This document shows positions 34,241 to 46,689 of a DNA stretch of 64,000 nt, in pieces (positions within the stretch are counted from its first letter, which is position 1; the number at the start of each line of letters is the position of its first letter). The DNA is from Holothuria scabra (taxonomy: Eukaryota; Echinodermata; Holothuroidea; Aspidochirotida; Holothuriidae): contig CM074195.1 of the NCBI GenBank assembly GCA_037179385.1, positions 31,390,222-31,454,221 on the forward strand, written 5' to 3'. The notes under the pieces were generated by a model. That model saw only the letters and a list, made by a program, of their open reading frames with translations, was not told the origin of the DNA and did no database searches. Made by a program: the position numbers and the translations under genes.

Positions 34241-35089
34241 TAAGCTGCATGTACCCAGCCCTGAAACAGGAATTTCATATCTGTAATTTTTAGATTTTTA
34301 GAATTTTCAGCGTAAAAAATTGTTGAAGAGAATGTGCCTCTCCGTCACGGTCTCGCACGCCTACGCACGATAAAACTTACAACTGTCAAACAGCCTATAT
34401 AGGCCTATTTCCGTTACCTAATTATGAACCATGCATTCACCCCTCCCCCCCCCCCCCACCATTCACCTTGTATATCCAAGTTACACCCGCCTGTCACCAC
34501 TTGAGAGAAGCACGGGACCAAACCAAGACCAACGCATTCATCAATGGTCGGATGCCATATGCACACTACATACATGACAACTAGGCTAGTACAATTTTGG
34601 CATAGTTTTTTAAAATTACAAATTTCCAGTATATATCACGAATGATGGTCCCCAAATTACGATTTTACTATTCAGCATACTGCACCATCTTCTCTTTTGC
34701 TATTTCTGGTCAAATGTCTGCATATTTCACGAGTGATACCTGTGAGTGAAGGTATTTTAATGATTTATTTTTAATTTTTTATTTTTTTTTAAATATTTTT
34801 TTCACAAGTTTGATTTTCCGGGGGTGGGGGGCAAGTGCTCCCCTTGCCCCCCCCCCTCCTTGCGGACGCCCATGATCTCATTATAACCCAGGTCCGTAGT
34901 CACATTCGGCATCATCTTGAAAATTGACGTATCATTTGTGATTTCAATTGTGAAATTTAACTTCTCGTCTGTGTCAACACCTCATTTGTAATTTTAACTT
35001 TTTTGAACTGCAGCATGTCAGTATGAAAGTCGACAGCCGACATCTTTGGAATTTATGACGCCTGGCGTGCTCCGTACTCTACCTGCTAA
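34241..35089. other. Intergenic with homopolymer tracts
   Basis: C runs at about 34443-34456 and 34847-34857, and a T-rich stretch around 34760-34800. The GGACGCCCATGATCTC segment near 34863 resembles the reverse of GGGCTTCCGC near 34075. No gene was seen. Confidence 0.45.
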
Positions 35090-35537
35090 TAGGGAGCTTT
35101 AGAATTCACCACGCGGAATTCGCGGACGTCATTCAGAACGACGAAATGACGTCTTGCCACTGTGTATGTGTACAGGTGCGTTCGATTTAGCGGGCTCCAG
35201 CTAGCTCCACTGGCTCAGCCAGGGATCAGTCTTTCGGAAAAGTTATCTTAACGTTATCAAAACGTCACAACTTGAGCCGGCCAGAAAGACCAGCTCACGG
35301 AGGTGATCGATTTGAGCCGTGTGACGTATTTTACGTCAGATATCGTCCAGTCAAAAAACCGGGTTGAGCCAGTTGAACCGGCTCGAGCCGCTAACTTCGG
35401 ACGCACCTTTTTTGTCGTTTTTAAGTGCACCGCGAAATAACGCTACATCAATTGCAAGTTGTCAAATTTCAAGGGCAACGTCGGAGTGGTCATCGGGGTG
35501 TAGATGGGATCCATGTCTTGTAATCTAAAGCTCTCTA
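35090..35537 (+). repeat. MITE family E, copy E1, interrupted by a nested MITE
   Basis: The termini are TAGGGAGCTTTAGAATTC and ATCTAAAGCTCTCTA, imperfect inverted repeats. A second copy, uninterrupted and reversed, is at 52166-52353 (188 bp). Shared internal sequence is GCGAAATAACGCTACA. Removing the nested 235-bp unit (35174-35408) leaves about 213 bp, close to the size of the other copy. Confidence 0.75.
35174..35408. mobile_element. Nested MITE J (AGGTGCGTTCGA termini)
   Basis: The 235-bp unit begins AGGTGCGTTCGATTTAGCGG. It ends CCGCTAACTTCGGACGCACC followed by T, inverted repeats of about 20 bp. Subterminal GGCTC/GAGCC motifs also face each other (GGGCTCCAGC versus GGCTCGAGCC). It lies inside MITE E1. 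The start AAGGTGCGTTCACATC recurs at about 53966 without an obvious partner end. Non-coding; superfamily not assigned. Confidence 0.75.
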
Positions 35538-35626
35538 ATATCTTAACACTAGTCAGCTAGTAGGGACAAGTCAGTTTTCTCGTTTTCCTCCAAACTTATG
35601 AGAGCGTGGCCTTAATGCGGGGTATC

Positions 35627-35890
35627 TATAGACGAATCCGATTAGCGCTTGTTTTTAGTGACTGTAGGCCGCCATTAGTGGGGTCCATCAGCCTAAAACC
35701 GTCTTTATTTATTGCTTACATGAATTTCAAACCCTCATATTTAGTGAACTTGGAGAATTTAAGATACAAAATTAGTGTACAACCATCCAAGATAGAGGTA
35801 AGCAAGGAAATCGAAAGATTTAAAGGTAATGGACCCCAGTCATGGCCGACTGAAATAAGACCATCACTTGCTGTCCGGATTCGTGTATAG
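35627..35890. repeat. MITE family C, copy 2
   Basis: It begins TATAGACGAATCCG and ends CGGATTCGTGTATAG. The inverted ends are better preserved than in the 4000-4263 copy, extending to ACGAATCCG on both sides. The interior matches that copy nearly throughout. Confidence 0.75.
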
Positions 35891-35891
35891 A

Positions 35892-36390
35892 GCTTATGCA
35901 TTCACGACTCACTGACGTCGTCCTTAGAGGCAAAACAGAACACGCGGCTGCAAGCATAAGAAACCATGAAAGTGAGTTGTAAACTATTAACTTCGTGACG
36001 TCATGTTGATAAATGGCCTTTATCGGATTACGCCTATCCGACAAAAGCTGTCTACCGATGCAAACTGAGTCATGGAATAATGAATAAAATTTTGTTTTTC
36101 GTAGTCCTGAGATACAAGTCCTTTAAGTGCACAGATTTTCAAAATTTTTTGTTTCTTTCACTTCACAAAAAACTCACAAAAATCGGAGCGAAGATCGATC
36201 CAATATCGCTGTAGTGTGACCTGCGCTTTAGCCCTGCAAGTGTAGTAGACTATGCGCGTATTCGACTGGTTGAAATATCAGCCGACTGCATTTGTCGATA
36301 ATGGTATATTTGGCCTCCAAATCAGGGCGTACTTTTTGTTTTGTGAAATCATATGCACAGGGTCTATTGAACTCTCGGACGACGAAATTC
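35892..36390 (+). repeat. Family D repeat, copy D2, apparently interrupted
   Basis: The left part (35892-35965; TGACGTCGTCCTTAGAGGC, CGGCTGCAAGCATAAG) and the right part (about 36230-36390; CTATGCGCGTATTCGACTGG, CAGGGCGTACTTTTTG) match the continuous copy at 51955-52165. The roughly 265 bp between them have no match there, so an insertion is likely, though its exact ends are unclear. Confidence 0.6.
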
Positions 36391-37812
36391 ACCCTCACAA
36401 AATAAGCCAACACATCACATAAGAGAAACATTTGTTATAATGACAATTTAATTTCACTTTTCCTAATATACGAATATTTCGTAAACCACGAATAAATACA
36501 TTTATCATTTTATTAGGATCAATTTGGGGATTGATCAATAAATAACCCAACGTGAAAATGGAAGAAAGCGACGTTACAGATATTAAACCATGATTTCTCC
36601 AAACTGTGTAAATTTCAAAACAAAAGGGCGCCATCTTCTCTCACAACAGATGAGACTATAATAATTGCACGTAATCAAAAGATTATGGAATGTGATAAAA
36701 TTAGTATAGTTTACCAGCCTCTTTAGGTCTAATGCTCAATAAAATAAAATACAATTAAAGTAAGGAATGTTTTAATTAATTGTGATTTAAAGGTGGTTGA
36801 AAACAAATCATTCCATTAACTTGCTTAAAAATCCTGAGGTGTTGAAGGAGTTGCGTGACAAATGGTTCAATGTGCAGACATTGCAACTTAAGCGCCCCGT
36901 GAAAACTACGATAATACTTGAACACCCTTGCAGATTGTACTTTTACTAAAAATGATATTTGATGTTAACTCAATTGTACTTATTGGTTTTCATTCTTTGC
37001 AAAGCTCATTAAAAGAATTTTAAATTGGAAATCCTGTTCATATACTTTCATCCTGGGGAAAAAGAGCGAAAACAGCAAAGTTATTACGTTGAATGAGAAA
37101 TTTTAGGCGAAGGGTTTTAATAATAGACTAACACAACGAGAACAGACCGATGCCACCTGTGTTTTTTTTTACGATCAGCCGGTGAGTCCAGTACGTAACG
37201 AGTTAGAGCGGTACCATTGCCTACTAATATAATAGATACTTAAAAAACAGATACTGTAGGATTTCAGATAAAAAAAATTCATAAAATTTTCATTCAGAAA
37301 ATTTCATAAGGGCCGCGTTGCGATAAGAATATCCTGACAAGTTTTGAGGGGGTGGGGAGGTATCGCTCTTGCCAAAAGAAGTAGAAAAGTTGGGGACAAA
37401 TTAGTGTTGCTTGGAAGGCTTGTGGCTTCTAATAATTTGAATGATATTTTCCCTGTATCACTAGACATATATGCTTACGGATACCACGTGTACCCGCCTG
37501 GCTTTCATCATACCAGTTAGATAATAAGACAATACAAACATAGTTTCATAAACAACTCCAAAATATGTCCAAAAATAATAAAATCGACGGCATTTTTGAA
37601 GGATATTATCTGAAATACAATGCAGCGATTCGATATAGTTGATAACACATGCCGGTAGCATACATTTAAATGATCGTTTCGCTTGCTGGATGAAAGCGGC
37701 AAACTAAAAGTCAACCTCGTGTTGTTTCGTCGAAATTCAGCACCCGGAATCCTCGTGACGTGGCAGCGGTAAAATCCTTATTCGAGGGAAGTCCTGGTGA
37801 TGAATCTTACAT
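36391..37812. other. 3' flank of the peptide precursor gene
   Basis: Downstream of the exon 2 stop on the minus strand this should hold the 3' untranslated region, but no clear minus-strand AATAAA close to the stop was spotted. No other gene or repeat was recognised. Confidence 0.4.
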
Positions 37813-38193
37813 TTAACGGCGTCCGGTACCTCTGTGTACACCGCTGCCCAAGTAATATCCTCCGGAGATGTCCACGGGGTTATGGTACGACCTTTTGGCT
37901 GCGAGAGCATTCCTCAGTTCGTTTCTGACGTTGCGTTTGAGTGCTGCTCGTGCGTAGTAGTCTCTTGCGTCGTAAAGAGAATCGGCCGACCTTTTGCTTG
38001 GATAAAAACCACCAAATCCGTTTGAAAGTGGTTCAATGGGACGGTTCCATAGGAAGCTAGCACCACTCTTTGCCTTGTTAGCCAGGTACAGTTCGACCAT
38101 TCCGACGATATTGACTAGATCATCTTTTGAAACAGTAAAGTTATCGTCCATGTCCTGGATTGGCGCCTCGTCGTTGGTATTGTCTTCATCGCT
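37813..38193 (-). CDS. Putative neuropeptide/peptide-hormone precursor, exon 2
   Basis: This exon encodes residues 39-164 of a predicted secreted peptide precursor. It is preceded by a canonical acceptor (pyrimidine-rich tract then TTACAG, 38194-38199) in phase 0, and ends with TAA at 37813. An acidic stretch (SDEDNTNDEAP) and a helix-like segment (residues 64-78) come first. Then come convertase sites: Lys-Arg at 105-106, 124-125 and 138-139, and a terminal Gly-Arg-Arg at 162-164. These would release peptides of 17 residues (107-123), 12 residues (126-137) and 22 residues (140-161). The last would be C-terminally amidated using Gly162. A piece ending GFGGFYPS (before residue 105) may also be released. 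There are no cysteines. I do not recognise the family. The roughly 22-residue final peptide contains GGYYLGSG, faintly like the galanin/spexin GYLLG core, but this is weak. Without exon 1 the frame runs upstream through intron, which should not be translated. Confidence 0.78.
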   Translation of the reverse strand, partial: SDEDNTNDEAPIQDMDDNFTVSKDDLVNIVGMVELYLANKAKSGASFLWNRPIEPLSNGFGGFYPSKRSADSLYDARDYYARAALKRNVRNELRNALAAKRSYHNPVDISGGYYLGSGVHRGTGRR

Positions 38194-41158
38194 CTGTAAG
38201 AGAAGGAAAAAACAAATAATCATATGTATGGATTGTTTATTGTATTCGTACTCAGGTTGATAAGGATGTAATAATTTTTCCAAACCTCTGCACCGGGAGC
38301 AGTTGAGGACGCCAAAAATTTTACGCCGAAAAATGCATTGGGACTGAGTCGTTTGGGGCAGTGAAGAAGTTGCGATGCCCTTTTAAAAAATCAAGTTTCC
38401 CAAAACCTTGTCTAATTTTGTTTGTTCCTTTGCTGTATTTTTCCCAAGAAATTAATTTCCATACAATTTTCACTTCTCCGGATTGTCCTTTGTGATTACT
38501 AGTATTTTTTCCTCCTTCCAACGTTATCGGTTTTGTGTCCAGTGCATGTCGATGACGTCAAACTACTACCTCAATTTTTTAGCTTCTCCACATATGGTCA
38601 TACATATTTAAAAAGATGTTCATAGAAAGACGAGTGATGAATGATTGTTTTGACCGAACCCCATATTTTTCTGCGGCAAATGTCAATGTACACAATATAA
38701 GAAGGTTTTCATACAAAAAGCGAGTTCAATTATTCTTCGGCGCATGGAATTATAGGGTCCAGAAAGGGATACACAAACCGAGCTCAGCACATAGTGTACG
38801 ACGCTCCCCCTTTTTCGTGCAGTTAAGTGTATACAACACTGAGCATACATGTAAATCTAAGTGTATAGTCACTCCAAACGAAAATAGGGGTCTCAAACTT
38901 ACCCAACGGCGGATTCAAATGCAATTAACACCAAAAGGCAATTTAGTCATAGCCTACTGCACACTCGGAACCTCACTTAGAATTCCTCTTTATGTTATGG
39001 ATTAAAAAAGAATGATTTCCCCAAATTTTCATGTAAATTTTGGAATACGTGTTATGGGAGCTGGATTGGTTTGTTTATCCCGACGATTTGGAGGATGAAC
39101 GGATGTGCATAGCCCCCCCCCCCTCCTAAAAAAATACCTAATATAGCACTGATAAAAAAAACACAGTCGGGTAACATCTTGTCCAATACGATACAGAATA
39201 AACACAAAAAAGAAAGTGATGCTAACAGAACACGGAAAAACTGTTTTTCATCAGGCTTTGATAAACGATTGATATTCTTCGAGTATTTGCATCCGTCTTC
39301 GCTTTTTAAATTGTTTAAATAATTACTGACATTTTTCAAATCGATCATGTTTATTTGTACAGTCCTTTAGTTATCCTTCATTTTATTGCCAACTCACGAA
39401 TGTTGTGTAGTCAAGTCATGCACCTATACCGATGGCATCACGATGAAGCAATGACCAATTGAAAACTCACTCCCCCTTCTGTTTTTTTTTTTTTTTTCAC
39501 TTTTTCGATATTAAATGAGACAACCTTCAAATAGTTAACAGGTTAACAGTTTTATATTCCCTCTCATGATTGCAATTTAAAAGAAGGTTTAATGTCACGC
39601 CATGTTTTTATATGTAAGACGGGTTTTGTTCCTATTTCAATGAAATTTTCAGTGAATGAATCCGATGCGCGGTTCTCAAGATATGATCAAGAAACGTTGA
39701 CACATTTTTAACAAAAAACTGAACTTGAAGCGAGCACACGTGACATCTTATCTTTACATTTATTTACAATCAAAGTCAAACAAACCATTCCTTGTCAATG
39801 GAGGAAGTGATATAGCCACTGTTGCCCTCAAACTCACTTTGGAACACAAATCTAGTGACTGTTCTTTCGAGAAATACATCTCTGATGTGAATGGAAGTTT
39901 TACCACACTGTGCAGATTTGGTTCCTCTTCCACACATGAAGATTATTTTGCTTTCACTTCCTCTTTAAGTGGACTTTGCCCGCAGATTGACTGAAGACGG
40001 CCCCTCGAAATTAACGTTGGTACATGCATTCAACCTCTGGAAGCAATTCACAATCTTCTCAACTTTGAAAGAGTTCATTTGACCATTTCTTCGACAAAAT
40101 AAATTTCGTCAATTTCATTAATTGAGGCCAATTTTGCAAGAAAGCTCTAAAATATAGGGACATTTCACCTACTTTGCTCAGAGCTAAACGAGCAATTCTT
40201 GTCCTCGTTATATCTCAGTTATCTAAAAAGATGCAATTCTATAAAACTCTGAGAGTTTAAAAGCTGAGAATCGCAGTGCACTTACATCACGTTAGCTTCC
40301 CCTAAGGGTGGATAAACCATTTCATGACATTTTTAACTACACACAGTAATGAGTTAATTAAGATAAAAAGCGAATGTGTGCAACTTTTAAAATTTTGTTT
40401 CCGTTGGCGACCAGACGAGAATGTATATGGAATTTTGAAAGAGGCTTCTAGGGCTTTGGGTCGTTGACTGAGTGACCATTGAAGAAGCGAACAACACAAT
40501 TTAAAGGATAAACTTTTCAAGTCCATTTCTAGGAAAATGACCACTACTTTACGTCTACTGTACTTTTATTAAAATATTTCTCGGAATGCATGAAAGAAAA
40601 GCTCCATATGAGGTTGCTCAGAGGATTGTATGCCGTGGCTGTCTGACTGTTAAGGGCAGAATACTAAGCAAGGAACTGCAACTGCATAGGTAGACGTGTT
40701 ATAATTCGTTTACACTCCATAACGTCTCTTGTTTATTACTTGGGAGAAGTCTGCGACAAGGTCACGTACTTTTTGACAGGGCACAGAATCCGTGAGCAGA
40801 ACAGCCATCACAAGCTGCTCAAGGGATGAATAAGTCGTTGCCAAGATGACCGCCCCCAAATTGCTTTCTTTAAACTTTTGGGGGTTCTAGAATAAGGCTT
40901 TTAGACTGAAAGAAATGAGTAGTTAAAAAATTAATTTCCTGTTTTAAGTCTCCCTTGAGCCAATTAACATTGGAAGTAACAAAATAGCAAAGGCTTTCCA
41001 TGCTACTGCCATTGCTACAGAAAAATTCTTTAAAAAGTCGGCTTTGTTAAATCTGCAATTGAAATTTCCTTGTGTTATTTCCAGACTATGAAAAACCGTT
41101 GAAATTTGTTTTCACAAGTTATCACTTAACTGTGATGCATGATATACCGATATATTTC

Positions 41159-41324
41159 TGGTCAAATTTAACCAGGATTGTGGTCACCAATTATACTGAC
41201 ATACCGTCATATTTCATACTGACAAACCGTCATATTTCTTGATAAAACACCAAGATATATTAGTCGCTTCAACCAGGAAAAGTATGAAAATTGGTGACCA
41301 CAATTCTGGTTAAAATTTGACCAG
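41159..41324. repeat. Hairpin MITE with ~35-bp arms
   Basis: The left arm CTGGTCAAATTTAACCAGGA...GTGGTCACCAATT (41159-41193) is the reverse complement, with very few mismatches, of AATTGGTGACCACAATTCTG...TTTGACCAG (41289-41324). The interior contains two tandem copies of a CATACTGACAAACCGTCATA-like unit. It is non-coding and intronic. Confidence 0.75.
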
Positions 41325-41517
41325 GATGATTCTAGAGTGAAGCTTTTTTAAAATCAGATTAAGCGTTTTCTTAGTTTTTTACTGGTTGTCACTGGTAATT
41401 CTGACCATATCAATGGTGCTGTTTGGGTAATCCCATCATTTTACAATGAATCTGAATATTTAAGGTAAAATAGAAACGCTAAAATAAACTATCACAGCTC
41501 TTACTCTTATCATAGTC

Positions 41518-42038
41518 TTTTAATTCGACCAGGCCAAATTCTCCCATTCCAAACAGCTCCAATTCTCCTAACCTACTTACTTAAGCCCAGCTCCAACAAC
41601 TGTCTAAATTTCATTTTAATCCAGACACAAGGTCAGGTTATATTTCAGACTACTGTAAGTATGCAAGACCGACCTGCAGTTAATAACCAGAACACTCTCG
41701 TTAGATTACATCTGTAATATGAGGTACAATCTGTGTCGTTGCCAACGGGGGTGGGGTGGGGGTCAGACCCCCCCCCCCCGTGACCCAAACTTGCAATTCA
41801 AAAAACATCAGCGGTTTTTTTCTCACTATCCTTAAGACTTTTCCTCATTTCATGCAAACACCCCCCTCCCCATGACACCAACATCCCATGACACCACCCC
41901 CATGACACAATCCTGGCTACGCGCCTGCCTACAATACTCTGCATTTTTTTAATTTTCTGTCAATTAAAACATGACAACCGGAAATTTTGTGGGCATACTA
42001 CAAAAATTGTAATTTTGAGTGAGGACTGACTGCCTTTA
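41518..42038 (+). repeat. MITE family A, copy A4, decayed and interrupted
   Basis: The left half (about 41545-41700) contains CCAATTCTCCTAACCTACTT and ATCCAGACACAAGGTCAG. The right half (about 41950-42038) contains CTGTCAATTAAAACATGACA and TGTAATTTTGAGTGAGGACT. Between them (about 41725-41930) lies foreign sequence with a C run at 41767-41779 and CCTGGCTACGCGCC, the reversed end of the poly-G repeat type. Confidence 0.6.
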
Positions 42039-45000
42039 CTGGCAAAGCTTTCTCAACTCTGCCAATACTAGTTCTCAACTTTTACACCATGCACACATCT
42101 GCAGATAGGGGCCCTCTGTCGACTGCACGCACACATACCAGGGAGTTGCGTGAAGGAGTTGCTCTAGCAATTCACTGCACATACTAATACTGAAAATTAT
42201 CATTTTCTCTGCATGTTGGAGTCATCGTGACATTTCATCTCGATATCTATGCTTGTAACTGATAATATCATTGGTAATAACAGAAAACCTGTTTCAAAAC
42301 AAGGAATAAATTGGAAAAATAACCTTGAGAAATCAAGAGCGTGTGCAAGGAACTCCCTCTAAAATAGAAACTCACAAAGTCGAACTGAGCTGTTTACTGC
42401 ACAATATATCACCACGAAAAATATCCAAAGACAGAAGCTTCACTGCGTGGCGTATATTTTTATTCGGATGGCATAAAACATTGGTATGTGTGTGACCAAG
42501 CATGGGCGAAAAAGCGACTATTTTACATCAAACTGGGCAATTGAAGGGGTCATAAAAGTTCTTGCGCATCAAGCACAAGGCCAATTAGATCTACATCATG
42601 CACAAGAAATACATAATTTAATGAGAAAAGCATGCTGCGAGACAAATGTTTTGAAACGAAAGTAGAGTAAAACACGTAGCGTGACGTCCGGACGGAAGAG
42701 CTCAGAAACGGCAGAAATCCCGGCATTCCGTGTAACCACATTGCCCAGAATAAGAACGATATACTCGTTTGGGGTGATGTGAGAGCGCTGTGCTAAAAGT
42801 ACTCCGAGTAGCGCGCGGTGCGCGAGTAACATGCTGTTTAGAGTTAGTTATAGAGTTTCTATCTTCTAATCTATGCGAAATCTGGTTAGAATGATGACAA
42901 AGTAGGACAGCTCTCAGATTTCACTTTTGAATATTCTAGAGAACATTGACATTGTTAGCATAGAAGAAGTTGCTATCTTCCTGTTTCGGAGCAGGGTGAG
43001 TGTGCAGGGAGATATTTATGGGATCATGAACTTTTTGTTTCTCTCTTACCACGCCCCTGAGAGTCAGATGTCACTGTGATTGACTACCCCTCTTTTCCAT
43101 GTCTTAAAGGGGGAAGATACCATTAAAATGAAGTCACTAGATTAGTGTTTTTCGGAGGTAAATCATGAAAAATCGATTCATATCACTCATGAGTCACCCA
43201 CACATCCACAACAAACACCAAAGCACTTGATATAAAATGCATCACATGTAATATACAGGGGTTCTAGTCATGCCTCGTTTTTGTGAAGTCACGTCTTCAA
43301 GTAAAGTCCAGCTTCCTGGGTGAATTATTTTTTTTTTCGAGGAAGGTTGAGGACAGATCGTTTTATTTTATTTGATCTTATTTTTTTTTTTTCGGGGGGG
43401 GGGGGGTCGTTTCAAAATGAAGATGAAGCTTACATTTTAGGTTAGAGTTACGTAAACCAGGGATTTCTCCTGAATGTCGTCTTTCAATCCAGTCATAATT
43501 ATGGTTATTATTTTGGAAATAGAGGTGTGGCCTATTCCCGAGTGTTGGAATCCATCACTTTCACTCGTAAAATAATTACGTCTCCCGCCTTTAAGTTCAG
43601 GTATGCTGACGAAAATCGAAGTTTTGCCATAAAGTCGTTGTGCCATGCATTTGTCCAACAAAACGATATAACAACTGATATGATGATTATATCAGACAAA
43701 ATTAATTTAGTTGAGTATCAGTCGTTAGAACCGTAAATTACGGATTAATCAGAACCCTTCTTGTCAAGAGAGTGGATTCGCTAATTGGTTTTGCATGTCA
43801 CGCTTTGACTGTCGAAACAATACCAGCCTGCGTAGCAGCTCTCTGTGGCTTGTTATCATTTGGAATCCAGCGTTTTCTTTGAGCTGAGAGTACAACAACA
43901 GTTTGGGCCCCTGAAAGACTGAGAACATCAAGTTTTCAGACACAATCGATGCGGCCTGTGCAGCTGGCCGTAAGGTTTTATTCAAATCAGTGAGGCGTTG
44001 GACGGTGCAGGTAAACCAGTGACTAAATACTCGACTCTGTAGGGTATATTTCATAGGACAGTACATTACCCTTTATATCGCATGTTTTTCAGGTATTCAT
44101 GAGTATGCTAGGTTCAATCACATTGCTCTGCCAAAGATGACAATATCAAGCTATCTATGGATAACCTGCGTTTCTGGCTTTAAAATGGGAATCGTACTAA
44201 TAAAACCTACAGTAAAGAATATTTCTTGTCAAATGAGAAGGAAATCAAGCAAGTTCCTGGTGCACACTTCAATAAAATCAGAGTGTTATATTTGCATTTT
44301 TGTAAATCACTGTCAGGTAAGCGTCTAAAAATTATCCAACGACTTGTCCGGGCACGTAGTGCTGTTTGACCTTGCAAATCCATCTGCCCTATGATTTACG
44401 TAGTCTTTTACCACCATGCATGAAAAATGCAATCGCTTGCTGGTTTTTTACTTTTTGACTGATTAAATTAAAAATCTCTGCAAAACAAGATAGAAATTCT
44501 AAGTGTAGGTGGAGTATTTGGAGAGGTGCGATATGGATGTCATCAAGTATGTTTTGAAATGTTTTTGAGAAGGAAAAAGAGAACATGTTTAATGGTTTAC
44601 ATGTGCATGCTTACGTGCAAAACGTGATATGCCAATCTTCATACAATTGTGTTCTTGTAAACCGATAACTTTTAAGCTGGAGAGAAACAGTTAATCATTT
44701 TAATTGGGTCTCTACAATGAAAAGGAAACCATATGTGTACCGGATATTAAACTTCCATACACAACATTACCCTCTCCGGGAAGTTTTCATCCAAGACATA
44801 ATTACCCGGAAAAATTCAGCCGACGAAAATTACCCGTCGAAAACCTTCCCACGAAAATTTGGATTTGTCCTTGGTACAAAATTGTACAGGGAAATTGCCA
44901 GGATTGGCAGGTGGAAAACGTCCTCTCGGGCTCGGGAAAAAGTTCAGGAAACTAGTGTTGTCGTGAAAATAGCACAAAGAAGATTGTATGGACAATATCG

Positions 45001-46389
45001 TTGCTTTATTGGGCAAGTCACGCCCGTGGCAATAGGGTACTTTCACTGACGTCACAAGCCCCTCCCCTTTTGTCTGACAAAAAACTAGTATAGTACGCCA
45101 GCTAAAGTAACTAGCTGAAAGGCAGTTGGTGACCCACCAGTGACTGTTGCACTAAGACACACGTCGATTTTTGTACGGTAGTGGGAGTGGCTTACCAATT
45201 ATGTCACGTGAGAGCACGCCTTTAGGACTGGCAGCTTGGAGGGGTTCAGAGAGTCTTGCGTCAAACCTAAGAACAGTAAGGTGATACCGCCTCCTATGAC
45301 CGTTCTCTTCATACCTACTCACCTTGTTTCTTTGTAAAAAGGATTTAAATTATTTTGTTCTGTGTTAATTTATGTAAATTGAATTTGTATTACGTGACTC
45401 TAACACCTCTGCGGATATATAATGAAACTAAACTGACACCGAACATAGTTCAAGCGATAGCCTGCCATCATTTCCTCAAACTTTTCAGGCAATAAATGGT
45501 TGAATCGCACCGATTTTACAAACATATCACACATACTGGTCTACTGCCCTGTACTATACTGCCCTGTAGGCTAGAATTATACATGCTGCATCAAAAAACT
45601 AGTCATAAAAGTTATTGCTAAGCCACTATGTGCTGTGAATTGTATTTTTTCTTGTGAACATAAAGTTATCCAGCCTAACTTTGAATTTGTCATTGCTCTG
45701 TTCTTGTAAATCATGACTTTTAAAGATTCGAAATTTTCTGAGGTTTACACTTCAATTCAATTGTGAAACTATTCTTGTGAGGTTCGTTATTAAATGATGG
45801 ACCAAACTGGCGAATGGAAGCTTTGCATACTTAAAGAGGCACATTGAACAGTTAGAGTTGATATCTATGGCGTGTATAGCCAGGGCACTACCATAATTTG
45901 TCAGGATTCACATTCCAATAAAGTCTGGTCATGAATTTTGAAAACCGAATTGAACAGTTAATTGCTCATGCAGCCAGAAAGGTATTTGTTTGTTGCAAAT
46001 AAGGGTATGTAACTGTCAAATTTGGACCGATTGTACTTAGTAGGTCTATGTGAAAAAAGTAGAGCTTTGGAAGAATGGTGAATTTCGCAAACCAACTTAA
46101 AATGTGCCACTTTAAATCCTGGCTCAGTGAGGAAATTCGATTTACTCTTCAAGCTTCGATTTTCTTTTACGGTTTACCGGACTAACACTTGACCACTCAT
46201 CAGATCAGCGAAGCAGGTACTAACACTTGGTCAATTTTCCACCGAAAATGGACTTTTGACAAAAAGTTAAGTCCTTCCTGCCGGTCAACGTATCTGGATT
46301 TATATAGAACGGATAAGATTGGTGGCTTTCAAAGAATTGGATTCGCGGTGAGCCATATTTTTGCCGTCTTTCCTCAATTTAAAATCCAC

Positions 46390-46689
46390 TCAAGATGTAC
46401 CCTTACGTTGAAGTATGTAACCTAATAGCCTACAAAATTCAAGTGGACGGTTAACTATACGGCGACATATTTCTATGCAGTACCCAGTGCAACATCCATT
46501 ACCGCAGGCTACTTCTTTGTTAAATCTACAATATTTAGAACGGACAATTATGTAAATAAGACAATTAGATGAATAATTTGCTGATCGGCACAAACCACAA
46601 CTCTTTTTTCTATACCGCATTTGGGGCTGACTAATTTGTAGTCTTTTCGACGAAGATAACGAACTGTTGTCTCTATTTCTCGTAGCCAC
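46390..46689 (-). other. Cysteine-rich open reading frame, possible exon or chance
   Basis: This 99-codon frame has a concentrated cysteine pattern from residue 32 on: CGLC, then SNC, KYC, ACGNGCCTGYC and IEIC. The Cys-Gly-x-Gly-Cys-Cys motif is of a type seen in small membrane or secreted Cys-rich proteins, but I cannot match a family. A possible donor (CAAC then GTAAGG) lies near the 3' end, and weak AG acceptors lie upstream. It sits inside the long intron on the same strand. It could be an exon of an unrelated nested gene, a remnant, or coincidence. Confidence 0.22.

Noticed and set aside
38194..38283. Extension of the exon 2 frame upstream to a Met at 38283
   Set aside because: The added residues translate the polypyrimidine tract and acceptor; the splice site and the signal exon at 60697 explain the frame better.
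44717..45049. 110-codon basic ORF
   Set aside because: Overlapping frames are also open and no domain or splice context supports it.
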